The notes under the pieces: generated by a model
Database searches by the model: none
The model's input: the letters and a program-made list of their open reading frames with translations, nothing else
What the model was told of the DNA's origin: nothing
From: Nocardioides alcanivorans
Lineage (GTDB): Bacteria > Actinomycetota > Actinomycetes > Propionibacteriales > Nocardioidaceae
DNA length: 64,000 nt
NCBI RefSeq assembly: GCF_021555175.1
Contig: NZ_JAKGRW010000029.1
Span: 1 to 64,000, forward strand
Direction of reading: 5' to 3'
Program-made: the position numbers and the translations under genes
Shown here: in pieces, positions 1-9,199 of the stretch
Numbering within the stretch: the first letter of the stretch is position 1
How the letters are laid out: each line of letters opens with the position of its first letter

Positions 1-1211
1 GACACCGACCTCACGGTCTGGCTCGCCGACGTCCGCACCTGGTTGGCCGGGCATGCCCCTGCCGACCAAGCGGTGCGCGACCCTCACGACGTGTCGGTGT
101 TCCACAACCTCGACCACGAGGAGGAGCGACAGATCCTCGAGCGGTTGCGGGACTGGCAGCGGCTCAAGTTCGAGGCGGGCTACGGCGCCATCTCCTGGCC
201 GACCGAGTTGCACGGCGCCGGTCTGAGCACCGGCCATGCCGACGCGTTCAAGGCAGCCGAGTCGGAGGCGGTCGCGCTGACGCGTCACGAGCTGTTCTCG
301 GTGACCATCAACCTCATCGCACCGACGATCCGACTCTTCGGCAGCGACGAGCTCAAGGCCCGGGTCTTCCCCGGGCTGCACGACGGGTCGCAGCTTGCGT
401 GCCAGCTCTTCTCCGAGCCGGCTGCGGGTTCGGACCTTGCCGCGGTGGCGACCCGAGCCGTGCGCGACGGGGACGACTGGGTGCTCAACGGCCAGAAGGT
501 CTGGACCTCAGGCGCGCAGTTCGCCGAGTGGGGCCAGGCGCTGGTGCGCACCGACGCGAGCGTGGCCAAGCACGCGGGCCTCTCCGCCTTCCTGGTGCCG
601 ATGGATGCACCGGGGGTGGAGGTGCGTCAGATCAAGCAGATGTCCGGCGGCACCAGCTTCAACGAGGTGTTCCTCACCGACGTGCGGGTCCCGGACGCCT
701 ACCGCCTGGGGGAGCCGGGCGACGGGTGGAAGGTCACCCGTGCCACGCTCGGCTTCGAGCGCGCCAATGCGTCCAACAAGTCCGGCGTGGGTGGCGGCTT
801 CGAGCAGCTCCTCGAGCTGGCGCGTCGTACCGGCAAGGTCGACGATCCTGCCGTCCGCGCCCAGCTGGCGCAGATCCGTGCGCGAGAGGTCGCAGCCGAG
901 GTCAGCCTGCACCGCGAACAGCGTGCCCGCGACAGTGGCGAGCCCCCGGCGCCAGCGGATCGATGCGCAAGCTGCAGTGGGTGCGCAAGCTCAAGCTGGT
1001 GTCCGAGCTGGCTCGTGAGCTCAACGGACCGGCGCTCATCGCCGACGCCGGCGAGCCCGGCACCTTCAGCTGGAACGCCCATGTCCTGGGCGCCCCGGGC
1101 TACCAGATCGCCGGAGGCTCCGACCAGATCCAGCGCAACATCGTCGCCGAGCGTCACCTCGGCCTTCCCGCGGAGCCCAAGCCCGCCGCCAGCAAGGAGA
1201 ACGACCGATGA
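1..1211 (+). CDS. Acyl-CoA dehydrogenase, left-arm copy (5' partial, frameshifted)
   Basis: FAD-dependent acyl-CoA dehydrogenase, introducing an alpha-beta double bond in an acyl-CoA. Only the first seven codons are missing at the window edge compared with the right-arm copy. Visible are an N-terminal helical domain, the middle-domain motif CQLFSEPAAGSDLA followed by WVLNGQKVWTSGA, and a C-terminal end GGSDQIQRNIVAERHLGLP. The frame changes by one base at the C5 run 943-947, joining ...RARDSGE to PGASGSMRKLQW. The same indel occurs in the mirrored copy. The stop overlaps the next start as ATGA. Confidence 0.85.
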   Translation, partial: HRPHGLARRRPHLVGRACPCRPSGARPSRRVGVPQPRPRGGATDPRAVAGLAAAQVRGGLRRHLLADRVARRRSEHRPCRRVQGSRVGGGRADASRAVLGDHQPHRTDDPTLRQRRAQGPGLPRAARRVAACVPALLRAGCGFGPCRGGDPSRARRGRLGAQRPEGLDLRRAVRRVGPGAGAHRRERGQARGPLRLPGADGCTGGGGASDQADVRRHQLQRGVPHRRAGPGRLPPGGAGRRVEGHPCHARLRARQCVQQVRRGWRLRAAPRAGASYRQGRRSCRPRPAGADPCARGRSRGQPAPRTACPRQWRAPGASGSMRKLQWVRKLKLVSELARELNGPALIADAGEPGTFSWNAHVLGAPGYQIAGGSDQIQRNIVAERHLGLPAEPKPAASKENDR

Positions 1212-1963
1212 GCACCACCCTCGACCTCAGCGGCAAGGTCGCGGTGATCACGGGAGGCAGCCGAGGTCTCGGCCTCGAGATGGCCCACGGCTATGCCGCT
1301 GCCGGCGCCAGCGTCGTGATCGCCAGCCGCAAGCAGGAGGCCTGCGTCGAGATCGCGGAGAAGCTGACCGCGCAGTACGGCGTCAAGGCGCTCGGCATCG
1401 GTGCGCACGTCGGCGACTGGGACGGTTGCCAGGCGCTGGTGGATGCCACGATCAACGAGTTCGGGCGTCTCGACGTGCTCATCAACAACGCCGGGATCGC
1501 ACCGACCTACGAGAGCCTCGAGACGGTGAGCGAAGCGCTCTTCGACAAGACGTTCGACGTCAACCTCAAGGGCCCGTTCCGCCTGACGACGCTGGCTGCC
1601 CCGCGGATGAGCGAGGGCGGCTCCGTGATCAACGTGAGCAGCATCGCCTCCGTGCGGCCCAAGGTCAGCGATCTCGTGTACGCCGCCGCGAAGGCCGGTC
1701 TCAACACCCTCACCAAGGGCCTCGCCCAGGCCTACGGGCCGAAGGTCCGGGTCAACACGATCATGGCCGGGCCGTTCCTGACCGAGATCAGCGAGGCCTG
1801 GTACACCGAGGAGTGGCGCGCCCGCGCCCAGTCCTTCCCGATGCAGCGCGCCGGACGTCCCGACGAGGTCGTCGGCACCGCGCTCTACTTCGGCAGCGAC
1901 CTCTCCAGCTTCACGACCGGAACCGTCCTTCCGGTCGACGGCGGCCGCACGGCGATGTCGTGA
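1208..1963 (+). CDS. Short-chain dehydrogenase/reductase, left-arm copy
   Basis: Classical SDR of 251 residues, complete. The Rossmann motif TGGSRGLG is near residue 16, followed by NNAGIA, the catalytic serine in INVSSIAS and the YAAAK catalytic Tyr/Lys pair. It ends in the usual PVDGGRTAMS tail. It probably oxidises a hydroxyl on the same substrate handled by the neighbouring acyl-CoA enzymes; hydroxyacyl-CoA dehydrogenation is the simplest reading. It overlaps the upstream dehydrogenase by ATGA, so the genes are translationally coupled. Confidence 0.88.
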   Translation: MSTTLDLSGKVAVITGGSRGLGLEMAHGYAAAGASVVIASRKQEACVEIAEKLTAQYGVKALGIGAHVGDWDGCQALVDATINEFGRLDVLINNAGIAPTYESLETVSEALFDKTFDVNLKGPFRLTTLAAPRMSEGGSVINVSSIASVRPKVSDLVYAAAKAGLNTLTKGLAQAYGPKVRVNTIMAGPFLTEISEAWYTEEWRARAQSFPMQRAGRPDEVVGTALYFGSDLSSFTTGTVLPVDGGRTAMS

Positions 1964-2005
1964 CTCCGCTCCTTCCCTGACTACTTCCCCCGAATGGAGG
2001 AACCC

Positions 2006-3327
2006 ATGGCTGCCGCTCCGCATGGCGCCCCGCCCCCGTTGTCTCCGAGACCGATCGTCGTCCGGTGCCCCGAGTGGGCCCCCTTGCTGGCATCCGCGTT
2101 GCCGACTTCTGCTGGATGGGCGTCGGTTCCGTCGCGACCCGCATGCTCGGCGACTTCGGTGCCGAGGTCATCAAGATCGAGAACCGGCGTCGCATCGACC
2201 GGCCGCGACTGCTCCCCATCTACAAGGGAGAAGTGCGCAACTACGGCGAGGAGGTCGCGGATGCCGACCCGAACCGCGGCGGGTTGCACAACAACTACAG
2301 CCGCAACAAGCTCGGCATCACGGTCGACATGAAGACCAAGAAGGGTCGCGAGCTGGTGGACCGCCTCATCGCGGCATCCAGCGTGGTCACCGAGAACTTC
2401 GCGCCCGGCGTGATGGAGCGGTGGGGCCTCACCCACGAGGCCCTCGAGGAGCTGTCGCCCGGCGTCATCTATGGCCGGATGAGCGGCTTCGGCCACTCCG
2501 GCCCGCATGCCCACTACAAGAGCTACGGCCCGATCGTCCAGGCCGTCAGTGGACTGTCGTTCATCTCCGGCCTGCCCGGGGAGGAGCCGTCCGGCTGGGG
2601 CTTGTCCTACATGGACAACCAAGCCGCCTACTACAACTCTGCCGCGCTGATGATGGCGATCCTGCGTCGCAACAAGACCGGCAAGGGCGCCGAGGTCGAC
2701 GTGTCCGCCGTCGAGGTGGGGATCTCGATGATCGGTCCCGACATGCTTGACGTGACCGTGAACAAGAACGTCACCCGACGTCCCGACTTCCCACGAGGCA
2801 ACCGGCTCGATGACCCGGCAGCCGCGCCGCACGGGGTCTATCCCTGCGTCGCTGAGGACAGCTGGATTGCGATCGCCGTCTTCGACCAGCCCGAGTGGGA
2901 GCGCTTCGTCCGCGCCATCGGTGACCCCGCGTGGGCGCGGGACCAGCGGTTCACGACGCAGACTGCCCGCCACGCCAACCAGGACGCCCTCGACAGCCTC
3001 GTCGCGGAGTGGACGAAGCAACGGACGGCGCGCGAGGCGATGGAGCTGCTCCAGGCGGCCGAGGTGACCGCTGGCGCGGTGCAGAACGCCGAGGACCTGA
3101 ACGAGTGGGATCCCCAGCTGGCGGCGCGCGGCACCTTCTTCGAGCTCGACCACCCGGTGATCGGCGAGGCCCGCTTCGAGGGCACCCCGATCACCTTCTC
3201 CCGCACCGTGCAGCAGACCTGGCGCTCGGCTCCGCTGCTCGGCGAGGACAACCACTACGTGTTCGGCGAGGTACTCGGGCTGACGTCCGACGAGATCGCC
3301 GAGCTCGAGGACGAGGGAGTGATCTGA
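2006..3327 (+). CDS. CaiB/BaiF-type CoA-transferase with catalytic Asp, left-arm copy
   Basis: Class III (formyl-CoA transferase family) CoA-transferase, moving CoA between carboxylic acids. Start chosen at the ATG at 2006 behind a GGAGGAA site. The reading frame then shifts by one base in the C5 run 2033-2037, joining MAAAPHGAPPP to VVSETDRRPVPRVGPLAG. The N-terminal motif PLAGIRVADFCWMGVGS and the DMKTKKGRELVDRL segment are typical. The aspartate of YMDNQAAYYNS occupies the place of the nucleophilic Asp169 of formyl-CoA transferase. A second homologue follows directly, suggesting a heteromeric enzyme. Confidence 0.87.
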
Positions 3328-3328
3328 C

Positions 3329-4524
3329 ATGTGGGACGGACCTACGGGCGAACTGACCTACAGCGGTCTGCGCGTCATCGAGCTGGCCGATCAGCCGTCG
3401 GGTGAGATCGTCGGCAAGCTGCTGGCCGACGAGGGCGCGGACGTCATCAAGGTGGAGCCGCCGGAGGGCAGCCCCGGACGACGCATCGGCCCGTTCGCTG
3501 CCGGTGCCAGCGACGACCTCGACGCCAGCTTGCACTTCTGGACCTACAACACCGGAAAGAGCAGCGTCACGGTCGAGCCCGCCGACGTGGCGGCCCGTGA
3601 CGCGCTGATCGCTTCTGCGGACGTCCTGATCACGTCGGACGGACCGGCAGCCCTTGCGGCGAAGGGCATCGACCTCGATGACCTGGTCGAACGGAACCCG
3701 GGCCTGATCGCCGTCTCCGTGTCGCCGTACGGACTGACCGGTCCCTGGGCGGATCGTCGTACCAGCGACCTCGTCGCGCTCGCGGTCGGCGGGCCGCTGA
3801 TGAGCTGTGGCTACGACGACCACACGATCCCGCCCATCCGGCCGGGGGCAACCAGGCCTTCCAGACCGCGGCCAGCTTCGGTCACTCCGGTCTGCTGCTC
3901 GCGCTGCTGGAGCGGCAGGCGACCGGCCTCGGACAGATCGTCGACGTGTCGATGCACGAGGCGGTTGCGGTGAGTGGCGAGCTCGCCAACCCCTACTGGT
4001 TCTATCCGCGGGTGCACCTGCACCGCCAGACCTGCCGGCACGCACAGCCGTCTCCGACCCAGCCCGCACTCTTCGAGTGCGCTGACGGGGTCAGCGTCTA
4101 CTTTGCGCTCATCCTCAGCGACGTGAAGACGTGGCAGAACCTGGTGGCCTGGCTCGACACGATGGGCCTGTCGCTCGACCTCGCGGACGAGGCCTATCTT
4201 GCGCTCAGCCATCGGCAGGAGCACTTCTCGCACATCCAGACCATCATGGAGTCGTTCTTCATGATGAAGGACTCCGCGGACGTCTACCGTGAGGCACAGG
4301 AGCGCGGCCTGCCCCTGGGGCCGGTCCTTGCGCCTGAGCAGCTCCTTGAGGATCCCCACCTCCAGGAGCGGGAGTTCTTCGTCCCGGTCGAGCTCCCGAC
4401 CACCGGTGAGGCGCTCTTCCCGTCCAGCCCCTACCGGTTCTCCTACGGCAACGGAGTCCCCGGCAGCCCACCGCGGCTCGGCGAGCACACCGCCGAAGTC
4501 CTGGCAGGACTGAACAATGGCTGA
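3329..4524 (+). CDS. CaiB/BaiF-type CoA-transferase lacking the catalytic Asp, left-arm copy
   Basis: Second class III CoA-transferase homologue, starting one base after the stop of the first. One-base deletion in the G5 run 3844-3848 joins HTIPPIRPG to GNQAFQTAASFG. The fold signatures (VIELADQPSGEIVGKLLADEG, LLALLERQATGLGQIVDVS) are present. At the position of the nucleophilic Asp it reads QAFQTAASFG with no acidic residue, so this subunit may be catalytically silent and work only with its partner. It overlaps the thiolase-like gene by 8 nt. Confidence 0.85.
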
Positions 4525-5713
4525 CGAATCGAGTTATGACTGGGTCCCAGATGCCTGCGCCATCGCGGGCATCGGCACCACCGAGTTCACCAAGGCATCC
4601 GGGGTGTCGGTGACCGCTCTCGCGGCCGAGGCCTCGCTCGCGGCGATCCGCGACGCCGGTCTCGAACCGAGTGACATCGACGGATTCGTCCGCAGTGACT
4701 ACGACGAGACCTCGCCTGCAGCCCTGGCCGACTCCCTCGGAATCACCGATGTCGGCTACTGGGGTCAGGCCGGTGCAGGTGGTGCCGCGCCAGCCGCCAT
4801 GGTCGGCCAGGCAGTCGCTGCCGTCCGCAGCGGACTGGCCAAGAACGTCGTCGTCTATCGCGCCCTCAACGGCAGGTCGGGGCGCCGGCTGGGCAAGGGC
4901 GTTGCGGCGACCGGCGCGGTGGGTGGCAACTCGTCGTACCTCGAGCTGTTCTCCCCGTGGGGAATGACCTCTCCGGGTCAGTTCTTCGCGATGGTCACGC
5001 GCCAGCACATGCAGAAGTTCGGGCTCACCGAACGCACGTTGGCGGAGATCGCGATGGTGTGCCGGCGTCGAGCCAATGCCAACCCCGCCGCCATGATGCA
5101 CGACCGCACCATGGAGCTCGACGACTACTTCGCGGCCCGGATGATCTCCTCCCCGCTCCGACTCTTCGACTTCTGCCTCGAGAACGACGGCGCTGCCGCG
5201 GTGGTGGTCACCTCCGCCCCTCGGGCCCGTGACTTGGCGCAGAAGCCGGTGCTGATCCGTTCGGTCGCCCAGTCCACCGGCACCACGAGGATCGGGCCCG
5301 GACAGATGTATCCGGTCCTGATGAGTGATTCGCTCACCGACCTGCCGTCCCGGCGCACCGCCGAGCGGCTCTACGAGCGCGCGGGTCTGTCAGCGTCCGA
5401 CGTCGATGTCGCGCAGCTCTATGACTGCTTCACGATCACGCTCTTCCTGCAGCTGGCCGACTACGGCTTCTGCAACCAGTCGGAGGCCGCCGAGTTCGTC
5501 GAGAGCGGGGCTCTCGACCTGGGCGGCGCAATCCCGGTCAACACAGCAGGAGGCCAGTTGTCCGAGTCCTACATCCACGGGATGAACCACGTCCTCGAGG
5601 GCGTGCGTCAGATCCGCGGCACCTCGACCGGTCAGGTCGAGGGCGCCGAGGTCTCGCTGGTGACGTCTGCCCCGCCGCCGGGGACCAGCGCGTTGTTGCT
5701 GGTGGCACCGTGA
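4517..5713 (+). CDS. Thiolase-like / lipid-transfer-protein (Ltp-type) enzyme, left-arm copy
   Basis: Thiolase-superfamily protein of 398 residues, SCP2-thiolase branch. The place where thiolases have their acyl-accepting cysteine reads GQAGAGGAAPAAM, without Cys. The C-terminal NTAGGQLSESYIHGMNH motif keeps the conserved His. Cysteine-less members paired with a DUF35 protein include steroid side-chain retro-aldolases (Ltp2), and the next gene is a DUF35 protein, so C-C cleavage by a retro-aldol reaction is plausible. The acetyltransferase name often given to the family is less likely. Confidence 0.82.
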   Translation: MADESSYDWVPDACAIAGIGTTEFTKASGVSVTALAAEASLAAIRDAGLEPSDIDGFVRSDYDETSPAALADSLGITDVGYWGQAGAGGAAPAAMVGQAVAAVRSGLAKNVVVYRALNGRSGRRLGKGVAATGAVGGNSSYLELFSPWGMTSPGQFFAMVTRQHMQKFGLTERTLAEIAMVCRRRANANPAAMMHDRTMELDDYFAARMISSPLRLFDFCLENDGAAAVVVTSAPRARDLAQKPVLIRSVAQSTGTTRIGPGQMYPVLMSDSLTDLPSRRTAERLYERAGLSASDVDVAQLYDCFTITLFLQLADYGFCNQSEAAEFVESGALDLGGAIPVNTAGGQLSESYIHGMNHVLEGVRQIRGTSTGQVEGAEVSLVTSAPPPGTSALLLVAP

Positions 5714-6135
5714 GTGCGGGTGAGGTCGGCCTCGGCATCGTGCCGCTGACGGACGACCCTGACACCGGCGGCTTCTTCGCCGCCGCCCGGGAGGGGCGAC
5801 TGGTGGTGCAGGAGTGTGTTTCCTGCGGCAACCTCCAGCAGCCGCCGCGGCACCGTTGCATCACCTGCCTGGCAACCGACCTGACGTGGCACGACCTCCC
5901 CAAGCGCGGCACCATCCACTCCTGGACGGTCGTCGAGCACCAGATCAACCCGAACTTCCCGGCGCCCTACACGGTCCTGCTGGTCGATGTCGAGGACGAG
6001 GCAAGCACCGTGCCGCTCCGCTTCCTCGGACGCATCGTCGGCCGGGAGGAACCTGAGCTCGGCGCCGCGGTGGAACTCGTCTTCGAGACCGTCGGGGACG
6101 CCGTACTACCGAACTGGCGACTCGTCGAAGGCTGA
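5710..6135 (+). CDS. DUF35 OB-fold/zinc-ribbon protein, left-arm copy
   Basis: Protein of 141 residues with an N-terminal rubredoxin-like zinc ribbon (CVSCGNLQQPPRHRCITC, two CxxC pairs near residues 37-53) and a C-terminal OB fold. DUF35 proteins are obligate partners of thiolase-like enzymes such as Ltp2. The GTG start overlaps the thiolase-like stop (GTGA), consistent with 1:1 co-translation. About 100 nt without a gene follow before the next acyl-CoA dehydrogenase. Confidence 0.88.
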   Translation: MSAGEVGLGIVPLTDDPDTGGFFAAAREGRLVVQECVSCGNLQQPPRHRCITCLATDLTWHDLPKRGTIHSWTVVEHQINPNFPAPYTVLLVDVEDEASTVPLRFLGRIVGREEPELGAAVELVFETVGDAVLPNWRLVEG

Positions 6136-6235
6136 GAGCGCGTTCGGACTCGCAGCACGATCCGCCGGGACCCCGGCACCACCACACGTTTCGCCGGCCA
6201 GCCGGCACCGCAGACAGATGCAAGGGAGCAGCCCC

Positions 6236-7540
6236 ATGGGATGGGACTTCGAGACCGACGCCGATTACCAGGAGAAGCTGGACTGGGTCGAGCGGTTCGT
6301 CCGTGAGGAGATCGAACCCGCGGACCGGATGTATGAACACCCGCTGGACATGAAGAACCCGGTCCGCAACGCGTTGATCAAGCCGCTGCAGGCCGAGGTC
6401 CGTGCGCGCGGTCTGTGGGCGTGCCACCTCGGCCCGGAGCTCGGGGGACAGGGCTACGGTCAGCTCAAGTTGGCCCTTCTCAACGAGCGCATCGGTACGA
6501 CGCTCTCCGGACCGGTCGTCTTTGGCACGCAGGCACCAGACTCCGGCAACGCCGAGGTGCTGGCCCACTTCGGCTCCGAGGAGCTGAAGGACCGCTACCT
6601 GAAGCCGCTGCTGGAGGGCGAGATCGCCTCCTGCTTCTCGATGACCGAGCCGGCCGGTGGTTCCGACCCGACAGGTTTCACGACGCTTGCGGTCCGCGAC
6701 GGCGACGACTATGTCGTCAACGGCGAGAAGTGGTTCTCCTCCAATGCCAGGTTCGCGGAGTTCCTGGTGCTCATGGCGGCCACCAACCCTGACGCCGAAC
6801 GCCACAAGCGCGCCTCGATGTTCATCGTCCCCGCCGACACCCCGGGCATCGAGATCATCCGCAACGTCGGCGTCACCGGCCACGCGGGCCACGAGGGCAC
6901 CCACGCCTATGTGCGCTACAACGACGTCCGGATCCCGGCCGACCACATGCTCGGCAGCGAGGGTGAGGGCTTCGCGGTCGCCCAGGTCCGTCTCGGTGGC
7001 GGTCGTATCCACCACGCGATGCGCACTGTCGCGCTGGTCCGCCGCGCCCTCGAGATGATGATGGAGCGCGCGGTCTCCCGCGAGACCCGCGGCAAGCGCC
7101 TTGCAGACATGCAGCTGGTCCAGGAGATGATCGCCGAGTCGTGGGTGCAGCTCGAGCAGTTCCGCCTGCTGGTGCTCCAGACCGCGTGGAAGATCGACCA
7201 CCACAAGGACTACAAGCTGGTCATCAAGGACATCGCCGCGGTCAAGATGGCGATGCCGAAGGTGCTGCAGGACGTCGCTGGCCGTGCCCTGCAGATCCAC
7301 GGCTCGCTGGGCATCTCGACCGAGATGCCGTTGGGCAAGTGGGTGCTGGAGAGCTTCCACATGGCCATCGCCGATGGCGCCACCGAGTTGCACAAGCAGC
7401 AGGTCGCGCGTCAGCTGCTCCGCGACGTCGAGCCGGCGCCGGACCTGTTCCCCTCTCAGCACGTGTTGCGCCTGGAGGCTGCCGCACAGGAGAAGTACGC
7501 GCCGGTGCTCGCCAAGCTGGCCGCAGAGGGCGCGCAGTGA
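6236..7540 (+). CDS. Acyl-CoA dehydrogenase (ACAD10/11-like), left-arm copy
   Basis: Complete acyl-CoA dehydrogenase of 434 residues. The FAD/substrate motif is SCFSMTEPAGGSDPTGF, then VVNGEKWFSSNA, and the C-terminal domain has ALQIHGSLGISTEMPLG and ADGATELHKQQVAR. This layout resembles the ACAD10/11 and FadE-type enzymes that act on branched or cyclic acyl-CoAs. The ATG at 6236 follows a GGGAG site about 7 nt upstream. It is followed by a second, shorter dehydrogenase with GTGA overlap; actinobacteria often use such pairs as heterotetramers. Confidence 0.88.
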   Translation: MGWDFETDADYQEKLDWVERFVREEIEPADRMYEHPLDMKNPVRNALIKPLQAEVRARGLWACHLGPELGGQGYGQLKLALLNERIGTTLSGPVVFGTQAPDSGNAEVLAHFGSEELKDRYLKPLLEGEIASCFSMTEPAGGSDPTGFTTLAVRDGDDYVVNGEKWFSSNARFAEFLVLMAATNPDAERHKRASMFIVPADTPGIEIIRNVGVTGHAGHEGTHAYVRYNDVRIPADHMLGSEGEGFAVAQVRLGGGRIHHAMRTVALVRRALEMMMERAVSRETRGKRLADMQLVQEMIAESWVQLEQFRLLVLQTAWKIDHHKDYKLVIKDIAAVKMAMPKVLQDVAGRALQIHGSLGISTEMPLGKWVLESFHMAIADGATELHKQQVARQLLRDVEPAPDLFPSQHVLRLEAAAQEKYAPVLAKLAAEGAQ

Positions 7541-8412
7541 TCCTCACGGATGCCGAGCAGGCTGAGACCCGGGGCGAGCTGGCGCAGGTCGTCGACGCGA
7601 TGCTCGACCGGGTCTCCCCGCGTGCCGACGCGGTGCTGCGGGCCGACCGGGCTGCCGAAGGCATCATCGACGAGGCGTTGTGGACGCGGTTGAACGCCGA
7701 GGTCGGCGTCGCCGGTCTCGCCGTACCCGAGGCCTGGGGCGGGAGCGGCGCCTCGATCGCCGAGCTCGCTGTGGTCTCCGAAGCCCTCGGTCGACAGGTG
7801 GCGACGGTTCCACTGTTGGGGACCTGGCTCGCGCTCGAGGTGTTGGTGCGCAGCGGTGACCGCAACCACGCGGACACCGTCTCCGAAGCACTCGGCAAGG
7901 GACTCGCGCTCGCCGTGGTGCTCGAGGAGAGCTCGGTGCGGGCGACGCAGGTGGACGGGCAGTGGCTGCTCGACGGTGAGGTCGACCGCGTCGTCGACGT
8001 GGCTGCCGCGACCACGTTGGTCATCCCGGCTCGCGCTGGCGATGAGCTGCGTTGGTTCGTGGTGCCGACCGACAACGTGGCGGTGGTCCGGCGCGAGGCG
8101 CTCGACCTCACCCGTTCGCTCTCGTTGGTGACCTGCTCGGCCGCTCCGGCCCGCGCCGTCGTCACCACCAGCGCAGCCGATCTGCTCGAGAACGTGCGTG
8201 ATCTTGCAGCGGTGCTCACCGCGGCCGAGCAACTTGGTGTCGCCGAGCAGGCAGTGGCGGACGCAGTCGCCTTCGCGAAGGAACGCGAGCAGTTCGGGCG
8301 TGCGATCGGCTCCTTCCAAGCGATCAAGCACCTGGCCGCCGACATGGCGACCGACGCCGATCTGGCCCGGTCGCTGGTGGAGCATGTCGGCGTGGGCGGC
8401 CGTGGTGCTTGA
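7537..8412 (+). CDS. Acyl-CoA dehydrogenase, left-arm copy, 3' end lost at the mirror point
   Basis: Short-type acyl-CoA dehydrogenase partner, starting at GTG 7537 overlapping the previous stop. The N-terminal domain (GVAGLAVPEAWGGSG) and the start of the C-terminal domain (EREQFGRAIGSFQAIKH) are normal. True coding sequence runs through 8332 and into the spacer, where the frame is lost near 8383 and the repeat folds back. The stop at 8412 is therefore not the natural one, and roughly the last 80 residues are missing. Confidence 0.82.
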   Translation: MILTDAEQAETRGELAQVVDAMLDRVSPRADAVLRADRAAEGIIDEALWTRLNAEVGVAGLAVPEAWGGSGASIAELAVVSEALGRQVATVPLLGTWLALEVLVRSGDRNHADTVSEALGKGLALAVVLEESSVRATQVDGQWLLDGEVDRVVDVAAATTLVIPARAGDELRWFVVPTDNVAVVRREALDLTRSLSLVTCSAAPARAVVTTSAADLLENVRDLAAVLTAAEQLGVAEQAVADAVAFAKEREQFGRAIGSFQAIKHLAADMATDADLARSLVEHVGVGGRGA

Positions 8413-9199
8413 TCGCTTGGAAGGAGCCGATCGCACGCCCGAACTGCTCGCGTTCCTTCGCGAAGGCGACTGCGTCCGCCACTGCCTGCTCGGCGACACC
8501 AAGTTGCTCGGCCGCGGTGAGCACCGCTGCAAGATCACGCACGTTCTCGAGCAGATCGGCTGCGCTGGTGGTGACGACGGCGCGGGCCGGAGCGGCCGAG
8601 CAGGTCACCAACGAGAGCGAACGGGTGAGGTCGAGCGCCTCGCGCCGGACCACCGCCACGTTGTCGGTCGGCACCACGAACCAACGCAGCTCATCGCCAG
8701 CGCGAGCCGGGATGACCAACGTGGTCGCGGCAGCCACGTCGACGACGCGGTCGACCTCACCGTCGAGCAGCCACTGCCCGTCCACCTGCGTCGCCCGCAC
8801 CGAGCTCTCCTCGAGCACCACGGCGAGCGCGAGTCCCTTGCCGAGTGCTTCGGAGACGGTGTCCGCGTGGTTGCGGTCACCGCTGCGCACCAACACCTCG
8901 AGCGCGAGCCAGGTCCCCAACAGTGGAACCGTCGCCACCTGTCGACCGAGGGCTTCGGAGACCACAGCGAGCTCGGCGATCGAGGCGCCGCTCCCGCCCC
9001 AGGCCTCGGGTACGGCGAGACCGGCGACGCCGACCTCGGCGTTCAACCGCGTCCACAACGCCTCGTCGATGATGCCTTCGGCAGCCCGGTCGGCCCGCAG
9101 CACCGCGTCGGCACGCGGGGAGACCCGGTCGAGCATCGCGTCGACGACCTGCGCCAGCTCGCCCCGGGTCTCAGCCTGCTCGGCATCCGTGAGGATCAC
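8324..9199 (-). CDS. Acyl-CoA dehydrogenase, right-arm copy, 3' end lost at the mirror point
   Basis: Mirror of 7537-8412. The family sequence ends at AIKH (8404); downstream translation (HGRPRRHAPPATG) is spacer read backwards and is not protein sequence of this family. Last visible gene of the minus-strand catabolic operon. FadE-type heteromer partner of the dehydrogenase just upstream. The natural operon must continue beyond this point but is not represented here. Confidence 0.82.
   Translation of the reverse strand: MILTDAEQAETRGELAQVVDAMLDRVSPRADAVLRADRAAEGIIDEALWTRLNAEVGVAGLAVPEAWGGSGASIAELAVVSEALGRQVATVPLLGTWLALEVLVRSGDRNHADTVSEALGKGLALAVVLEESSVRATQVDGQWLLDGEVDRVVDVAAATTLVIPARAGDELRWFVVPTDNVAVVRREALDLTRSLSLVTCSAAPARAVVTTSAADLLENVRDLAAVLTAAEQLGVAEQAVADAVAFAKEREQFGRAIGSFQAIKHHGRPRRHAPPATGPDRRRSPCRRPGA
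8333..8403. other. 71-nt unique spacer at the centre of the inverted repeat
   Basis: Non-mirrored centre between the arms. It continues the plus-strand acyl-CoA dehydrogenase reading frame of the left arm for about 50 nt (LAADMATDADLARSLVEH), then needs a frame change to read the family-like SAWAAVV. A 7-bp inverted match, GGCCGCC at 8334-8340 and GGCGGCC at 8395-8401, lies just inside the arm ends. This is the pattern expected of microhomology-assisted strand switching. Confidence 0.9.

Larger units (their letters stand above)
1..8332. repeat. Left arm of 8.3-kb inverted repeat
   Basis: Reverse-complement copy of 8404-16735; paired positions sum to 16736. All eight mirrored genes have the same length and translation in both arms, including identical frameshifts. 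The window starts inside the arm, 21 nt downstream of an acyl-CoA dehydrogenase start codon, so the true outer end is not visible. Most likely a fold-back assembly or amplification artefact. Confidence 0.97.
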
